Shown here: positions 16,896-25,837 of the stretch, piece after piece
Layout: every line of letters starts with the position of its first letter
How positions within the stretch are numbered: position 1 is the first letter of the stretch
DNA from: Pedobacter yulinensis
Lineage (GTDB): Bacteria; Bacteroidota; Bacteroidia; Sphingobacteriales; Sphingobacteriaceae
Assembly: GCF_003029735.1 (NCBI RefSeq)
Contig: NZ_KZ686272.1
Coordinates: 110,618 to 174,617 of the forward strand
DNA: 64,000 nt
Direction of reading: 5' to 3'
Program-made: the position numbers and the translations under genes
Notes under the pieces: generated by a model
The model's database searches: none
Told to the model about the DNA's origin: nothing
What the model saw: only the letters and a program-made list of their open reading frames with translations

Positions 16896-17702
16896 CTAAT
16901 AGGTAACCGTACCGCGGTCTGTTGCAGCCATCGTATCGGGATTAAAATAGGCTTTTGGGCTATGGCCGGAGAAAATTTTAAAGTCATGAATAAAATGCGC
17001 CTGGTCGTAATAACCATGTTCGTGCGCCAGCTGCGTGAGCAGTTTTCCCTGAGCGGGCCTGTTCAGCAGCGCATTAAACCTGCTGATGCGGAAAAATAAT
17101 TTCGGACGAAAGCCGGTAAGGTGTTTAAACCGCCTTTCAAACTGTCGCACAGATAAGTACTCCGCTGCAGACAGGCGGTTGAAGTGAACCGGTTGGTCAC
17201 CCATTGCCCTGATGAACGAGATGAGCCGCAGATTTTCAGGTTTCGCATATCCAAGCCGTTGCTCCAGAAAGGTGCATGCATGTCTGATCCTTTCGTCGTT
17301 GTCCCGGGCCAGCATCATTTGCTCTTCGAGGATTTCTCCCTCCCTGCCAAAAAGGGTCTTCATATCTGCCGAACAGTCGGTCAGCAGGGTAGCAGGTAGG
17401 TTGAAAAGTTGCGGCAAGGCGTGAGGGTAGAGGTAAAAAGCAAAAATCCCGAACGTCCCCGTGGTAGCTACCGTACTGAAATGCTGGGTTTGGCCATAAA
17501 CACCCGGAGCCAGGAGCTTTTCCTGACCGCTACCGGCACGGTACTGGAACTGCCCTTTATAACAAAAACTGAATTCCGGACAAGTGTACGCAAATGCATG
17601 GTGTACATAGGGCCGCTCAGCACCAACATCGCCTTCGGCGAACCAGAAAAAACGCACATAATCAGCAAGATGGGGCGGAGGCTGTACAAGCTTAAAATAC
17701 AT
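16896..17702 (-). CDS. AraC-family transcriptional regulator
   Basis: A 268-residue regulator. Residues 1-150 form an N-terminal beta-rich sensing domain of the kind seen in Bacteroidota AraC proteins (FKLVQPPPHLADYVRFFWF, then CPEFSFCYKG, DUF6597-like). The C-terminal part (about 165-260) carries the two helix-turn-helices: LSAAEYLSVRQFERRFKHLTGFRPKLF is the first and its linker, and LTQLAHEHGYYDQAHFIHDFKIFSGHSPKAYF the second with the family's signature. The target is unknown; the small membrane protein just downstream (16400-16825) is a candidate because it is on the same strand. Confidence 0.88.
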   Translation of the reverse strand: MYFKLVQPPPHLADYVRFFWFAEGDVGAERPYVHHAFAYTCPEFSFCYKGQFQYRAGSGQEKLLAPGVYGQTQHFSTVATTGTFGIFAFYLYPHALPQLFNLPATLLTDCSADMKTLFGREGEILEEQMMLARDNDERIRHACTFLEQRLGYAKPENLRLISFIRAMGDQPVHFNRLSAAEYLSVRQFERRFKHLTGFRPKLFFRISRFNALLNRPAQGKLLTQLAHEHGYYDQAHFIHDFKIFSGHSPKAYFNPDTMAATDRGTVTY

Positions 17703-17825
17703 GGTGCTATCAATATCCGGTTTTTTGCCGCATAATTTGTTATGCCAGAATAACTTTTATATCGAAATCGTGCGCAACCGGGAAAGCCGATGCGGAGCCC
17801 AAGGCTGATGAGCCGACCTCTAAAA

Positions 17826-18113
17826 CTATAAAAAACGCAAAACCAGATCTTCCCATTCCTCCTGCAGGGGCACATCAGGCCTGAGGTGCTGTGCTTTACG
17901 GTACCAGTAATCGGCATTCCAGAGATCGCCTTCTTTCCTGTGCAGATAGGCATGCACATGTGCCGAATCGCGATCGTCCAGGTGATCGACCTGCTCATGG
18001 GCGCGGTTCCAGTCGCCCTTGCCGTCATACCAGAGTGCCTTCAGTTGCACGGGCAGTCCTGCTTCGGGGACTTCATGCTTTAGCGATTCCTTAAATTGAT
18101 GCAGCTTCTCCAT
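17826..18113 (-). CDS. Conserved small protein of unknown function
   Basis: A 95-residue soluble, charged protein without signal peptide or membrane segment. The sequence is rich in Trp, His and acidic residues (LKALWYDGKGDWNRAHEQVDHLDDRD, then HAYLHRKEGDLWNADYWYRKA). The spacing of A..H....D and HRKEGD..NA.YWYRKA recalls a degenerate pair of tetratricopeptide-like helices. I recognise it as a type seen in other Bacteroidota, without a known role. It is a monocistronic unit on the minus strand between the AraC regulator and the glycosidase lipoprotein. Confidence 0.72.
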   Translation of the reverse strand: MEKLHQFKESLKHEVPEAGLPVQLKALWYDGKGDWNRAHEQVDHLDDRDSAHVHAYLHRKEGDLWNADYWYRKAQHLRPDVPLQEEWEDLVLRFL

Positions 18114-18206
18114 GACATGTTACCATTTTATTTATGGTTACGCAAAGTACGCAATATGCCTGTGGTGATCAAAGCAGAAGACCGTTTAAAAGCTTGCCCG
18201 GCTTGC

Positions 18207-19712
18207 TCAGGGCTGAATAAAAACAGGTGCACCGGTCAGCGTCAATGTACCGGTAAACTCTGTCTTTGCCTGCTCCCAATTTATCTGTTTGGCTGATCTG
18301 ACGTTCATTGCGGCAGGAAATCTGTAGCTGACCGTTGCATGCTCTGAACTGCCGCTCGTCCGTGCCCACAGCACATACAGGTGGTTTTGTTGTGTAGCCG
18401 AGTAAAATGCCGCACCGTCTGCATTGTCTGGCAGCTGGAGCGCCGCTGTCGCCGCAGCATCGTATTTTCGGCCACCCAGCAGCCGGCTCACCGTGCGCCA
18501 GGCGGTTCCTCCGGGTGTTATGCCCGTGGTATAGGGTCCCTCCGTTATCTTTTTATAAAGCCCCATTGCCTGGAAAGGTTCCGTAACCTCTTCTGAAAGC
18601 TCACTTTCGGCTGCGCCATAAATGTAAAGGCTGTTGATGCCTGCTTTTTGCGCCGCAACGGCAGCTTTGATCATAAAGTTACGTTGTACCTCCTCACCAC
18701 CAACGTAGTTACCGACCGCTTTCCGCGGGATATTCGTTTCTGTGACAATAAACGTTTTCCTGCCAGGCGATGCGCCATAACCGTACTTATTCAGAACCGC
18801 TTCGAATTCAGTTTTATGGTTCACGATCGCCCTTGCCGCGGCATCTGAATTGCGGTTGCTGCCCAGGTCGTACATGGGGTAAACATGGTAGCTCAGGCAC
18901 CGAAACCAGTCGCCACCCTTCTTTGGGTAATCGGCGGTTACGCGTCCGCCATCGGGGTTATCAGTGTTTCGCAGAATGGCATCAAGGAACCCCGGGTAGC
19001 CAAGCCCGCCGACACAAACAAGTGCGTCTTTATCCAGTTGACTGACGATCTCGCTTGTAATCCTGAGCATCCGCACGTACGACTGAACCGGCGCCGAAAA
19101 ATTTGAAAGATCGCAGGGGTTCGGATCTGAGCGGTCCCAGGTCTGGCTGGCCGCCCAGTTTGTCGTATAGTCGGGCTCATTCCAGACTTCCCAATATTTC
19201 ACGTATGGGCCATAGGTTTTCACCACATTATAAACGTAGTTTGCGTAGTAGTTTTTGGTATTGATATTTCCCGGCGATGTCCATATCGGCTCATACAGGT
19301 TGGCAAAGGTTTGAGATTGCACACCCTTACAATAGCTGGTTTGTTCCCTGTGCTGATCTGCAGGACCGTTCAAAAAGATGGTGTGGTCCCGCCCGCCCAG
19401 CTGTGCGTAAGTTTGAAAGGCAGTTCGCCTGATGTCGTATCCCCATTGCTGCACAAAATGGTCGTACATGGCTGCCCGGAGGCTGTTTACGCCCGAGCCG
19501 GCAATGTTTTTGGCCGGGTTCCCGATCAGAATTTCGGCAAGCTGCTCATCTGACCAGCCCGGATAATAGCCCATGTTTGAACCATAAAGAAATGTCCCGG
19601 GTTCTGTTTGAGGCTGGTTTGTGTCGTCGTCGGGGACAGAAACGACAGATTTACAGGATCCTGAACACAGCAGGACCAGGAGCAACAGGAATGAATAACG
19701 TGTGCGAACCAT
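18207..19712 (-). CDS. Glycoside hydrolase-like lipoprotein, clan GH-A fold (GH39-like)
   Basis: A 501-residue exported lipoprotein (signal peptide with Cys20 at SGSC). Residues 40-400 look like a (beta/alpha)8 barrel of clan GH-A: KYWEVWNEPD places the acid/base at Glu179 after the Asn-Glu pair typical of the clan, and TFIVTETNIPR places a candidate nucleophile at Glu325. The last ~80 residues (AAFYSATQQNHLYVLWARTS... FTGTLTLTGAPVFIQP) form a small beta domain, as in GH39 and GH30-like enzymes. Family membership is not certain and the sugar is unknown. It is far from the SusC/D locus and has no sugar genes beside it. Confidence 0.75.
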   Translation of the reverse strand: MVRTRYSFLLLLVLLCSGSCKSVVSVPDDDTNQPQTEPGTFLYGSNMGYYPGWSDEQLAEILIGNPAKNIAGSGVNSLRAAMYDHFVQQWGYDIRRTAFQTYAQLGGRDHTIFLNGPADQHREQTSYCKGVQSQTFANLYEPIWTSPGNINTKNYYANYVYNVVKTYGPYVKYWEVWNEPDYTTNWAASQTWDRSDPNPCDLSNFSAPVQSYVRMLRITSEIVSQLDKDALVCVGGLGYPGFLDAILRNTDNPDGGRVTADYPKKGGDWFRCLSYHVYPMYDLGSNRNSDAAARAIVNHKTEFEAVLNKYGYGASPGRKTFIVTETNIPRKAVGNYVGGEEVQRNFMIKAAVAAQKAGINSLYIYGAAESELSEEVTEPFQAMGLYKKITEGPYTTGITPGGTAWRTVSRLLGGRKYDAAATAALQLPDNADGAAFYSATQQNHLYVLWARTSGSSEHATVSYRFPAAMNVRSAKQINWEQAKTEFTGTLTLTGAPVFIQP

Positions 19713-19857
19713 GATTGCGGTAGAATTGGTCTATTAATTTACGCAAATCGCCTGGTATTTTTACGACCTGCAAAGATTTCATATGCCTGATTCCGGGCAG
19801 GGCAGCAGGATAATGGCAGATTAATGGTATCTTGAACAACAGCCTGCCCGTTCATCT

Positions 19858-20595
19858 ATGTCGTCGATCCGCTTTACCGCCAAATCCATTTTTCTGATTC
19901 TGCTGCTGTTCATTTTGCAGCGGGCTGGTGCTCAAAAAGTTACTGACACCCTCTCCGGCTATAGGTACGAGGAGCGCATACTCCATGCGCCGCAGCCGGC
20001 CGCTGATTTGCCCTTGATTATCGGTTTGCACTGGAGCGGCTCCACGCCTGAAGCCTTTGCTGCCTACCTGGACGATTTAAAAGTTGCTGCCCGGTTAATT
20101 GTTGTCCGGGCGCCCTATCCGCATAAATCAGGATTCTCATTCTTCAGCAGAAAACCGCATGATTATTACCAGCTGGCGCGCCAGGAGAAGATTGCTCATT
20201 TTTTAGCCGAAGGGGAAAAATTAAGCAGGTTCGTCCGGGCTATTTCCGCAAAGTATCCGCTGGCAAAGAAACCCGTCATAATCGGAGCTTCGCAGGGCGG
20301 GGATCTGAGTTATCTGATGGCCATACGTTACCCGCAGTTGATTCGCGCAGCTTTACCCTTGCTGGCAACCATTGATCATCAGCTGATCGGGCCGGCTGGT
20401 AAGCGGCCGGCGCAGATGTATATCTACCACGGCACGGCAGACGCCATTGTGCCGGTTGAGGCGGTTTACGGCCATGTCCGGTTGCTGAAATCGGCCGGTT
20501 ACCGGGTAAAACTTTTTACCTTTCGGGACCTCAAGCATGACATTTCGCCCGAAATGAAGCGCGCATTTATCAGTTGCCTGGAGAAATTTTTATAG
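19858..20595 (+). CDS. Exported alpha/beta hydrolase (phospholipase/carboxylesterase type)
   Basis: A 245-residue hydrolase with an N-terminal hydrophobic segment (about residues 10-25, ending RAGAQ), probably a signal peptide. The nucleophile elbow is GASQGG with Ser145; the oxyanion region is GLHWSGSTPEAF (about 56-67). The acid is probably Asp in YHGTADAIVPVE (about residue 195) and the catalytic His is in FRDLKHDISPEM (about residue 225). This matches the acyl-protein-thioesterase / carboxylesterase group. The substrate is unknown. It is convergent with the DoxX-like gene, 32 bases apart, with no obvious hairpin between. Confidence 0.85.
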   Translation: MSSIRFTAKSIFLILLLFILQRAGAQKVTDTLSGYRYEERILHAPQPAADLPLIIGLHWSGSTPEAFAAYLDDLKVAARLIVVRAPYPHKSGFSFFSRKPHDYYQLARQEKIAHFLAEGEKLSRFVRAISAKYPLAKKPVIIGASQGGDLSYLMAIRYPQLIRAALPLLATIDHQLIGPAGKRPAQMYIYHGTADAIVPVEAVYGHVRLLKSAGYRVKLFTFRDLKHDISPEMKRAFISCLEKFL

Positions 20596-20627
20596 TCCTG
20601 CAGGGTGGGGCGGTGGTTGATCTTCAT

Positions 20628-21290
20628 CTAAGCGGGCCTTCCTGTTTTCTTTCGCGCCAAAAACGCGAGCAGCAGAATCAGTAGATAGATCAGCTGGACG
20701 ATCGCATCGTACGAGTCGCTCAGCGGATCACCGTTGCGGCTATGCACGGCAATGGCGCCGATCATGATAAGCAGCAGTCCGACGGCGGCCGGCGGGCCTG
20801 TATGCAGCCATTTGTCTGCTAACAAACCAACTGCACCGCAGATCTCCAGTGCCATAACGACATAATGGAACCAGAAGGGCAGACCGGAGGATGTAAAAAA
20901 CAGCTCCATATCTGCCGGGTGCAATGCCTTTCCGGCTGAAAACAGCAAAAAATTCCCGGCAGCCAGCACAGCCAGGCCGGAACTGGCGGCCGCATGCACA
21001 GGTGGTGCCACAGACCCGTCCAGCGCCAGTATCGCTTTTAGACTGGTGGCCACGAAATAGCCTGAATACAAATGGATCATGACTAAACAGCTGTCTTTCA
21101 GAATAACAAGACCGCTTAATGCTGTTATCTTTTCCTGCCTGAGGAAAAACAGAAAAAACAGAAGCAGCACCACAAAAGCACACATGCTGCAGAAAAGTTT
21201 TGGAATGATGGCTTTGGCCAGGATACGCGCATTGATCAGCGCAAAAGCGCTTCCCGCGAGTCCTGAACCCAATAAAAGGATGATTTTCAT
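20628..21290 (-). CDS. DoxX-like polytopic membrane protein
   Basis: A 220-residue protein with about seven hydrophobic segments. The second half matches the DoxX pattern: a helix followed by SGKALHPADMELFFTSSGLPFWFHYVVMALEICGAVGLL, the 'G..K' and 'E..ggi.Ll' signature, then GLLLIMIGAIAVHSRNGDPLSDSYDAIVQLIYLL. The first half (about 1-100) is an extra pair or more of helices, so the protein is longer than a simple DoxX (about 130-150 residues). DoxX-family proteins have been linked to quinone or redox membrane roles, but here the function is not known. Confidence 0.68.
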   Translation of the reverse strand: MKIILLLGSGLAGSAFALINARILAKAIIPKLFCSMCAFVVLLLFFLFFLRQEKITALSGLVILKDSCLVMIHLYSGYFVATSLKAILALDGSVAPPVHAAASSGLAVLAAGNFLLFSAGKALHPADMELFFTSSGLPFWFHYVVMALEICGAVGLLADKWLHTGPPAAVGLLLIMIGAIAVHSRNGDPLSDSYDAIVQLIYLLILLLAFLARKKTGRPA

Positions 21291-21538
21291 AGCAAAAATG
21301 CCGGGATGTGGCAGTTCTTTGAATTTACTTATTTCATTCGAATTAATTTAATTTTTGTTTCAAGGCTGTGAATTTCTCTACTAGCATAAGATTTGTAGCC
21401 ACGCGGGGTGTTGCCGGTTTACCTGCTGCACCGCGTAACAATTTCCACCTAACCTGCGTTTACCGCGGCAAGGGTAGCCGCATACACACCGGGTCCTGTA
21501 ACAATCCATGCTGCAACCGTCTAATTTCAAAATGAACC

Positions 21539-22801
21539 ATGAAACATGTCTTTCTGATGCTGCTTGCCCTGGCAGTCCCCTCAGTACTTGCTGCACAGCA
21601 ATCTGCAACCTATAAACATACCAACGCCCTTTTAAAAGAAAAGGATTTTTTCCAGGCCCGGAATTTTTTTCAGGCAAACCGGCAGCAGATGACTGCAGGA
21701 GAAAAGTTTGTTGTTGAAGCTTACCTGCACAATGCATTCAACAAGCCTGCGCTTTCCAACAAAGCCATCACTGCTTTCCTGGACCGGCATGCAGGTAACG
21801 CTTCAGATTCGTTGAAAATGGACCTGCAGCGTTTAAAGATGCTCAACCATGTCAGGCTTTTTGAATATGCAGACGCTTTGCGGGCAAGCAATGTCCTGGA
21901 ATTGAGGTACAGCAGGTTGTTATCAGCAGCAGATCTGGACGACTACCGAAACACTGCTGTGATCTGGAAGGCTCTAAGCGGCATGCCCGGGCAGGAAGTG
22001 ATTGTAAAAGAAACAACCACAATCCGGATGAAGCGCGATAAAGCAAAGTTAGCCAACCTGGAGGTGAAAGCTGCTGGTGTAACCGCCGATTTTATCTTCG
22101 ATACAGGAGCCAACTTCTCTACCGTTTCGGCTAGCACCGCCAAAGCGCTTGGCATGAAAATGCTTGACGGAACCCTCGAAGTTGGTGCCATAACAGGTGG
22201 TAAGGTGAAATCAGGTCTGGCTGTTTGTCCGGCTTTTTCTATAGGTAATATCATGGTGAAAAACGCTGTCTTTCTCGTTTTTCCTGACTCATCGCTTGCG
22301 TTTCCGCAGATCCAGTACCAGATCAACGGCATTATCGGTTTTCCCGTTATTGAGGGACTTAAAGAAGTGCAGCTTACACGAAACGATGATTTTATCGTGC
22401 CCAAAGAACAATCGGCGGGAGCTGCGCTGAACATGGCCCTTGATTTCCTGACGCCGGTGATCAACCTGGGCGGAGAACATTTTACATTCGATACCGGCGC
22501 GACCGGAACAATGTTGTACAGCAAATACTTGCGCCGGCACCAGGCAGAAATTACTGGTACGTACGAAAAGACAGACCTGCAGTTTGGCGGCGCGGGAGGC
22601 ATGCTGACAAAGAAGGGGTATAAGATCATATTTCGTCCGCTGGTGAGCGGCAGGCAGCTTGAACTGCCCGACGTGCATGTTTTTGATGAAAGCCTGAATG
22701 AAAGCAAAGACCATTTTTATGGTAATATAGGCCAGGATGTGATCAGGCAATTCGATAAAATGACATTGAATTTCGGTTTGATGTTCATCGCATTCAAATA
22801 A
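21539..22801 (+). CDS. Exported retropepsin-like aspartyl protease
   Basis: A 420-residue secreted protein with signal peptide 1-19 (LAVPSVLAAQ). Residues 25-140 are helical, TPR-like. Two aspartyl protease half-domains follow: FIFDTGANFSTVS with the catalytic Asp-Thr-Gly at 188-190 and HFTFDTGATGTMLY with Asp-Thr-Gly at 318-320, each followed by a hydrophobic-Gly flap-like region (GIIGFPVI, NIGQDVI). Both aspartates in one chain mean that it need not dimerise, unlike single-domain retropepsins. Its substrate is unknown. It precedes the large repeat-bearing intergenic region. Confidence 0.87.
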   Translation: MKHVFLMLLALAVPSVLAAQQSATYKHTNALLKEKDFFQARNFFQANRQQMTAGEKFVVEAYLHNAFNKPALSNKAITAFLDRHAGNASDSLKMDLQRLKMLNHVRLFEYADALRASNVLELRYSRLLSAADLDDYRNTAVIWKALSGMPGQEVIVKETTTIRMKRDKAKLANLEVKAAGVTADFIFDTGANFSTVSASTAKALGMKMLDGTLEVGAITGGKVKSGLAVCPAFSIGNIMVKNAVFLVFPDSSLAFPQIQYQINGIIGFPVIEGLKEVQLTRNDDFIVPKEQSAGAALNMALDFLTPVINLGGEHFTFDTGATGTMLYSKYLRRHQAEITGTYEKTDLQFGGAGGMLTKKGYKIIFRPLVSGRQLELPDVHVFDESLNESKDHFYGNIGQDVIRQFDKMTLNFGLMFIAFK

Positions 22802-22933
22802 CTGGAAGGGAAGCGATTGTTAGGCGAGAACACAGACAACTACGGTCATTAGGCCAGTGGTTTGCCATCGTGGCTTTGCGGCACTGTTAACTTGCTGATA
22901 AAGCAAACGCGAGGCGCGAATCAGCCACTGGAC

Positions 22934-23089
22934 TAGCGCGCATCCCGCGCGTGCTGAAGAGATAATTACATCCTGGCAAAAAAAATTTAAGATGAGCCCG
23001 GTATTTCCCGTTTTACGTCAGGCTTTTCCCGCATGCCCGCATGATGCCCGTTTGCCCGGGGGGGCTGCACGCTATCGATAAAAATTGAA
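22934..23089 (+). repeat. Diverged direct repeat, copy A
   Basis: Begins with a GC-rich box at 22934-22953 that differs at one of 20 bases from that at 23452-23471, then runs 22960-23089 in parallel with 23515-23640 (both contain AGATA, a TCCTG.CAAAAAA stretch, GCATGC, TGCATGAT, TTTGCC and a final ATAAAAA-TT-AA). The downstream gene expected by comparison with copy B is absent here. Confidence 0.6.
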
Positions 23090-23347
23090 TCCGGGCTGCG
23101 CTAAGGCGCTTGATAGGAAAGCGAGTTGCCCGACCAAAAGGCCTAATCCGGAATTTTCACGGCAAATTCAAATTGCTACAAAAAGTTAAAGAAGGGTAAT
23201 TATATTCACAACAATCCCGTCGCTGCAGGTTTCGTGTTTGAGGCGGAGCAATAGCGGTATTCCAGTGTGATCGACTATGCCGGAGGGAAAGGCTTGCTCG
23301 ATATTGATTTTTTATAAACTTCTTGTTTTATCAGCCTAACCACGCAT

Positions 23348-23514
23348 ACGCAGAACGTGTGCGCCAACTGAGGCTGACTTGTTTTATCAGCTCGCGCGTC
23401 ACGCGCGCGCTGAGCTTGTTAGCTTTTACTTTGTTAAGCTGTTAGCTTAGTTAGCGCGCGTCCCGCGCGTGTCGATTCTAACCAGACACACGCAGACCGT
23501 GTGCGCCAACTGAG
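23348..23514 (+). repeat. 25-bp direct repeat pair
   Basis: ACGCAG[a/c]CGTGTGCGCCAACTGAG-type sequence at 23348-23372 and again at 23490-23514, with one mismatch in 25, spaced by 142 bases. Each contains the inner palindrome-like CAGA(A/C)CGTGTG. A GC-rich imperfect palindrome (23389-23413) lies between them. Confidence 0.65.
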
Positions 23515-23640
23515 AGATATTTATCTCCTGCCAAAAAACTTTAAGACGAGCGTAGCATTTCGGGTTTTATAACACGTTTCTCTGGCATGCCTGCATGATA
23601 CCGGTTTGCCGGGGTTGCCAGCTGTCAATAAAAAATTAAA
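23452..23640 (+). repeat. Diverged direct repeat, copy B (leader of the DUF4397 gene)
   Basis: The better copy, ending two bases before the ATG of the DUF4397 lipoprotein. It has an insertion of ~40 bases (23472-23514) relative to copy A between the GC-rich box and the AGATA block. Confidence 0.6.
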
Positions 23641-23642
23641 CC

Positions 23643-24320
23643 ATGAAAATTTTAAACAAACTGTTTCTTTTTACAGGAATCGTCCTGTTAACCGGCTGTA
23701 GCAAAGATCCGGCTAATCCCGAGGTAAACCCATTTATGAGTGTGATGAATGTCTCGCCCACACTGGCTACCTACAACATTTATCTCAATGGAACCAGGGC
23801 AACAAGCGGTGCAGTGCCCTTTGGCGGTATTATTAATTACCAGCCTTTTCCTGCCGGCCAAAGCACGGTGAAGATTACCAATGGCGGGACCGACGCGCCT
23901 GTTCTTCAGAAAGACGTGAACCTGGAAATGAACAAAGTCTACTCACTGTTTTTGACCGGCAAAGATCAGCAGCGTGAACTTCTGCTGATTGAAGACCAGT
24001 ATCCCGAAAAAAACACTGAAAAAGCGTATATCAGGTTGGTCAACCTTTCGCCTGATGCACCTGCGCTCGATCTTCAGTTAAGCGAAGGACAAACCAGCCT
24101 GGCCACCAATAAGGCATACAAACAGCATAGCGGTTTTACACTTGTTGCCGCAGGTACACATACGTTTGTTGTAAGAGAACAAGGAACGCAGGCTGTGAAA
24201 CTGACCGTTCCGAACCAAACGCTTGGGGCAGGAAAGGCCTATACGCTCATCGTAACGGGACTCAATACCGCAGGCGACCTCGACAAGCCATTGGGGGCCC
24301 AGCTGGTTACCAATTATTGA
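23643..24320 (+). CDS. DUF4397 domain-containing lipoprotein
   Basis: A 225-residue lipoprotein: signal peptide with lipobox LTGC and Cys19, preceded by a short basic N-terminus. Two DUF4397 beta-sandwich units follow. The first (about 30-120) has MSVMNVSPTLATYNIYLNGT and ends with YSLFLTGKDQQRELLLIED; the second (about 125-225) has IRLVNLSPDAPALDLQL, the family signature, and FVVREQGTQ... YTLIVTGL. The fold is a likely surface or outer-membrane-associated Ig-like domain pair; function unknown. Its leader sequence is duplicated upstream (22934-23089), where the gene itself is missing. Confidence 0.88.
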   Translation: MKILNKLFLFTGIVLLTGCSKDPANPEVNPFMSVMNVSPTLATYNIYLNGTRATSGAVPFGGIINYQPFPAGQSTVKITNGGTDAPVLQKDVNLEMNKVYSLFLTGKDQQRELLLIEDQYPEKNTEKAYIRLVNLSPDAPALDLQLSEGQTSLATNKAYKQHSGFTLVAAGTHTFVVREQGTQAVKLTVPNQTLGAGKAYTLIVTGLNTAGDLDKPLGAQLVTNY

Positions 24321-24458
24321 CAATAAAGGTTATTACCGCAGACGCGGCAATGCGTGTTGCAGACGGGGAGGCGGTTACCTGCGTGGTTGTTGGCTTAGTT
24401 CTTCAGGCGGGAAACCGGTTAAACGTTCGGCATAAATGAGTTTATGAACAATTGGGAG

Positions 24459-25109
24459 TTAGCTGGCCATTAACGCTGCAAAACGTTCGGCAAACTGACC
24501 TACATGAAAGCCATCTGCAAGTGCATGGTGCACATGAACGGAAACTGGCATCGATTTGCGGCCGGCGTTTTCGGTTACTTTGCCAAAAGAAATTTTTGGA
24601 CAGCTATCGGGAAATGAGAAACTGCGTGCATGTGACAAGGCAGTGAAATCGAGCCATGGAAGCGCCGAGCAATGGATCACGTTCGCCCCGGAAAGCGCGG
24701 GAACCAGGCCTTTGCTGGCCCGAACCTCAGCCATCACCTTGGCTGCGTGTTCGTGAAATGCGGCCTCATCGGTCATGTAGTCCATATAAGCAAATCCGAA
24801 AGTGCCGTCAGGTCGGTTAATCGTGGGCGAGGCGTGGACCGCTTCGAACAGGTACACTTTGCCGTCTGAAATACGGTAACGAAAAGCTTCCGTTTCATTG
24901 GCGGCGCGCAGTGCCTGGTAAAGGTAATGTACAAAAAAAGACCGCTTCAGGTCTTTTGCCAGCTGATAAGCCGCCGTACAGTCCACGCGGATAGTTACAC
25001 CAAAGAAAGGCTCTGAGAACTGCGAAAAGAATTGAAAATGGTCTTTACGAACCCAATGATCCAGGTCGATCTCCTGTTTCCGGTTGTTGCTGTGCTGTTG
25101 CGTCTCCAT
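24459..25109 (-). CDS. Chloramphenicol acetyltransferase-family acyltransferase
   Basis: A 216-residue protein of the CAT family, which makes trimers and moves an acetyl group from acetyl-CoA to a hydroxyl. The start at 25109 (METQQ) fits: DLDHWVRKDHFQFFSQFSEPFFGVTIRVD is the usual N-terminus. The catalytic motif HHALADGFHVGQF is at residues 194-206, compared with HHxVxDGxHV in true CATs, with the catalytic His and the structural Asp kept. The region where CAT binds chloramphenicol (RYRISDGKVYLFEAVHASPTINR) is present. Many such chromosomal proteins do not act on chloramphenicol. It is divergent from the Crp/Fnr gene, 75 bases apart. Confidence 0.85.
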   Translation of the reverse strand: METQQHSNNRKQEIDLDHWVRKDHFQFFSQFSEPFFGVTIRVDCTAAYQLAKDLKRSFFVHYLYQALRAANETEAFRYRISDGKVYLFEAVHASPTINRPDGTFGFAYMDYMTDEAAFHEHAAKVMAEVRASKGLVPALSGANVIHCSALPWLDFTALSHARSFSFPDSCPKISFGKVTENAGRKSMPVSVHVHHALADGFHVGQFAERFAALMAS

Positions 25110-25184
25110 GTTTGATTTATTAATTTCGTGCGAAGATCGATAAGATCGCTGCGCAGCCAAAGGACATTTGTCCCAACCTGAAAT

Positions 25185-25757
25185 ATGCTTAGAACCAATC
25201 CATCCCTGCTTAGGTACATAGATGGTCTGTATGCCGGACAATCGAAGAGCGACCACATCATGTTAAAAGCCTACAGTGCAGGCGAGCTGCTCCTGGCGCA
25301 GGGAAGCACCGCCAGCAAAGTTCTGGTGCTGAAGTCAGGCATCTGCAAATGTTTTTTTACCGAAGAAAATGGCAAAGACTACATCCTTGAATTTATGGGC
25401 GAGGGGGAGATCTTTGGCGAGATCGAAGCGATCCGGAATACCAGCTGTTTATGCAACGTCGCTGCGGTCACTACTGCATCGGTGTATCAACTCAGCCTTC
25501 CGGCATTTCATACCTTGCTGCATGATGAGCCTGAATTCAGTAAACTGGTTCTTGGCGAGCTGGCCGAGCGGCTGGTGAACACCAGCAGCCGGGCTTCCTT
25601 TCAACAGCTATACACCGTTAAACACGGCTTAGCCAGGCTGCGCGACTTACAGCGACGGCAAAACATAACCTTGCAAAAAGAAGACGTCGCGGCTTACCTG
25701 GGTATTACCCTGCGAAGCCTGAACCGCCTGCTCAAAGACGATGCGCCCGCCGACTGA
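25185..25757 (+). CDS. Crp/Fnr-family transcriptional regulator
   Basis: A 190-residue regulator. An N-terminal cyclic-nucleotide-binding beta roll covers residues 10-115 (KAYSAGELLLAQGSTASKVLVLKSGICKCFF..., then GEGEIFGEIEAI). The C-terminal helix-turn-helix is around residues 160-185 (LQKEDVAAYLGITLRSLNRLLK). The PheGly-Glu and Arg contacts of true cAMP binders are not fully kept (GEIFGEIEAIRNTSCLCNVAA lacks the RxA tip), so cAMP binding is doubtful. No Fe-S cysteine set of Fnr is present. It is divergent from the CAT-family gene and may control it; that is inference. Confidence 0.88.
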   Translation: MLRTNPSLLRYIDGLYAGQSKSDHIMLKAYSAGELLLAQGSTASKVLVLKSGICKCFFTEENGKDYILEFMGEGEIFGEIEAIRNTSCLCNVAAVTTASVYQLSLPAFHTLLHDEPEFSKLVLGELAERLVNTSSRASFQQLYTVKHGLARLRDLQRRQNITLQKEDVAAYLGITLRSLNRLLKDDAPAD

Positions 25758-25837
25758 TCGCTGTTTACTGCTAAATCGATTTGAACTTTGTTCAGGGACC
25801 AAAATAATCTTAACTTAAGTTTCCTGATCAACACACC

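Larger units (their letters stand above)
22802..23642. other. 840-bp intergenic region with decayed duplication and GC-rich repeats
   Basis: No open frame here resembles a protein. The region contains two diverged copies of the leader that precedes the DUF4397 gene (listed separately), GC-rich boxes of the form GCGCGCrTCCCGCGCGTG, and many short repeats of GTTAGCTT (23408-23452). The sequence between the copies (about 23090-23340) has no recognisable feature. Confidence 0.6.

Noticed and set aside
23348..23514. CRISPR array
   Set aside because: Only two near-identical copies, spaced by 142 bases, with no regular spacers and no cas genes.
24459..25109. Chloramphenicol resistance gene
   Set aside because: The fold and catalytic His are kept, but many chromosomal members of the family are not resistance enzymes; only the family is called.
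25792..25804. TGAAC-TTT-GTTCA inverted repeat upstream of the first arylsulfatase
   Set aside because: Only 5-bp arms with a 3-base gap, expected by chance in this much sequence; no promoter element supports it.
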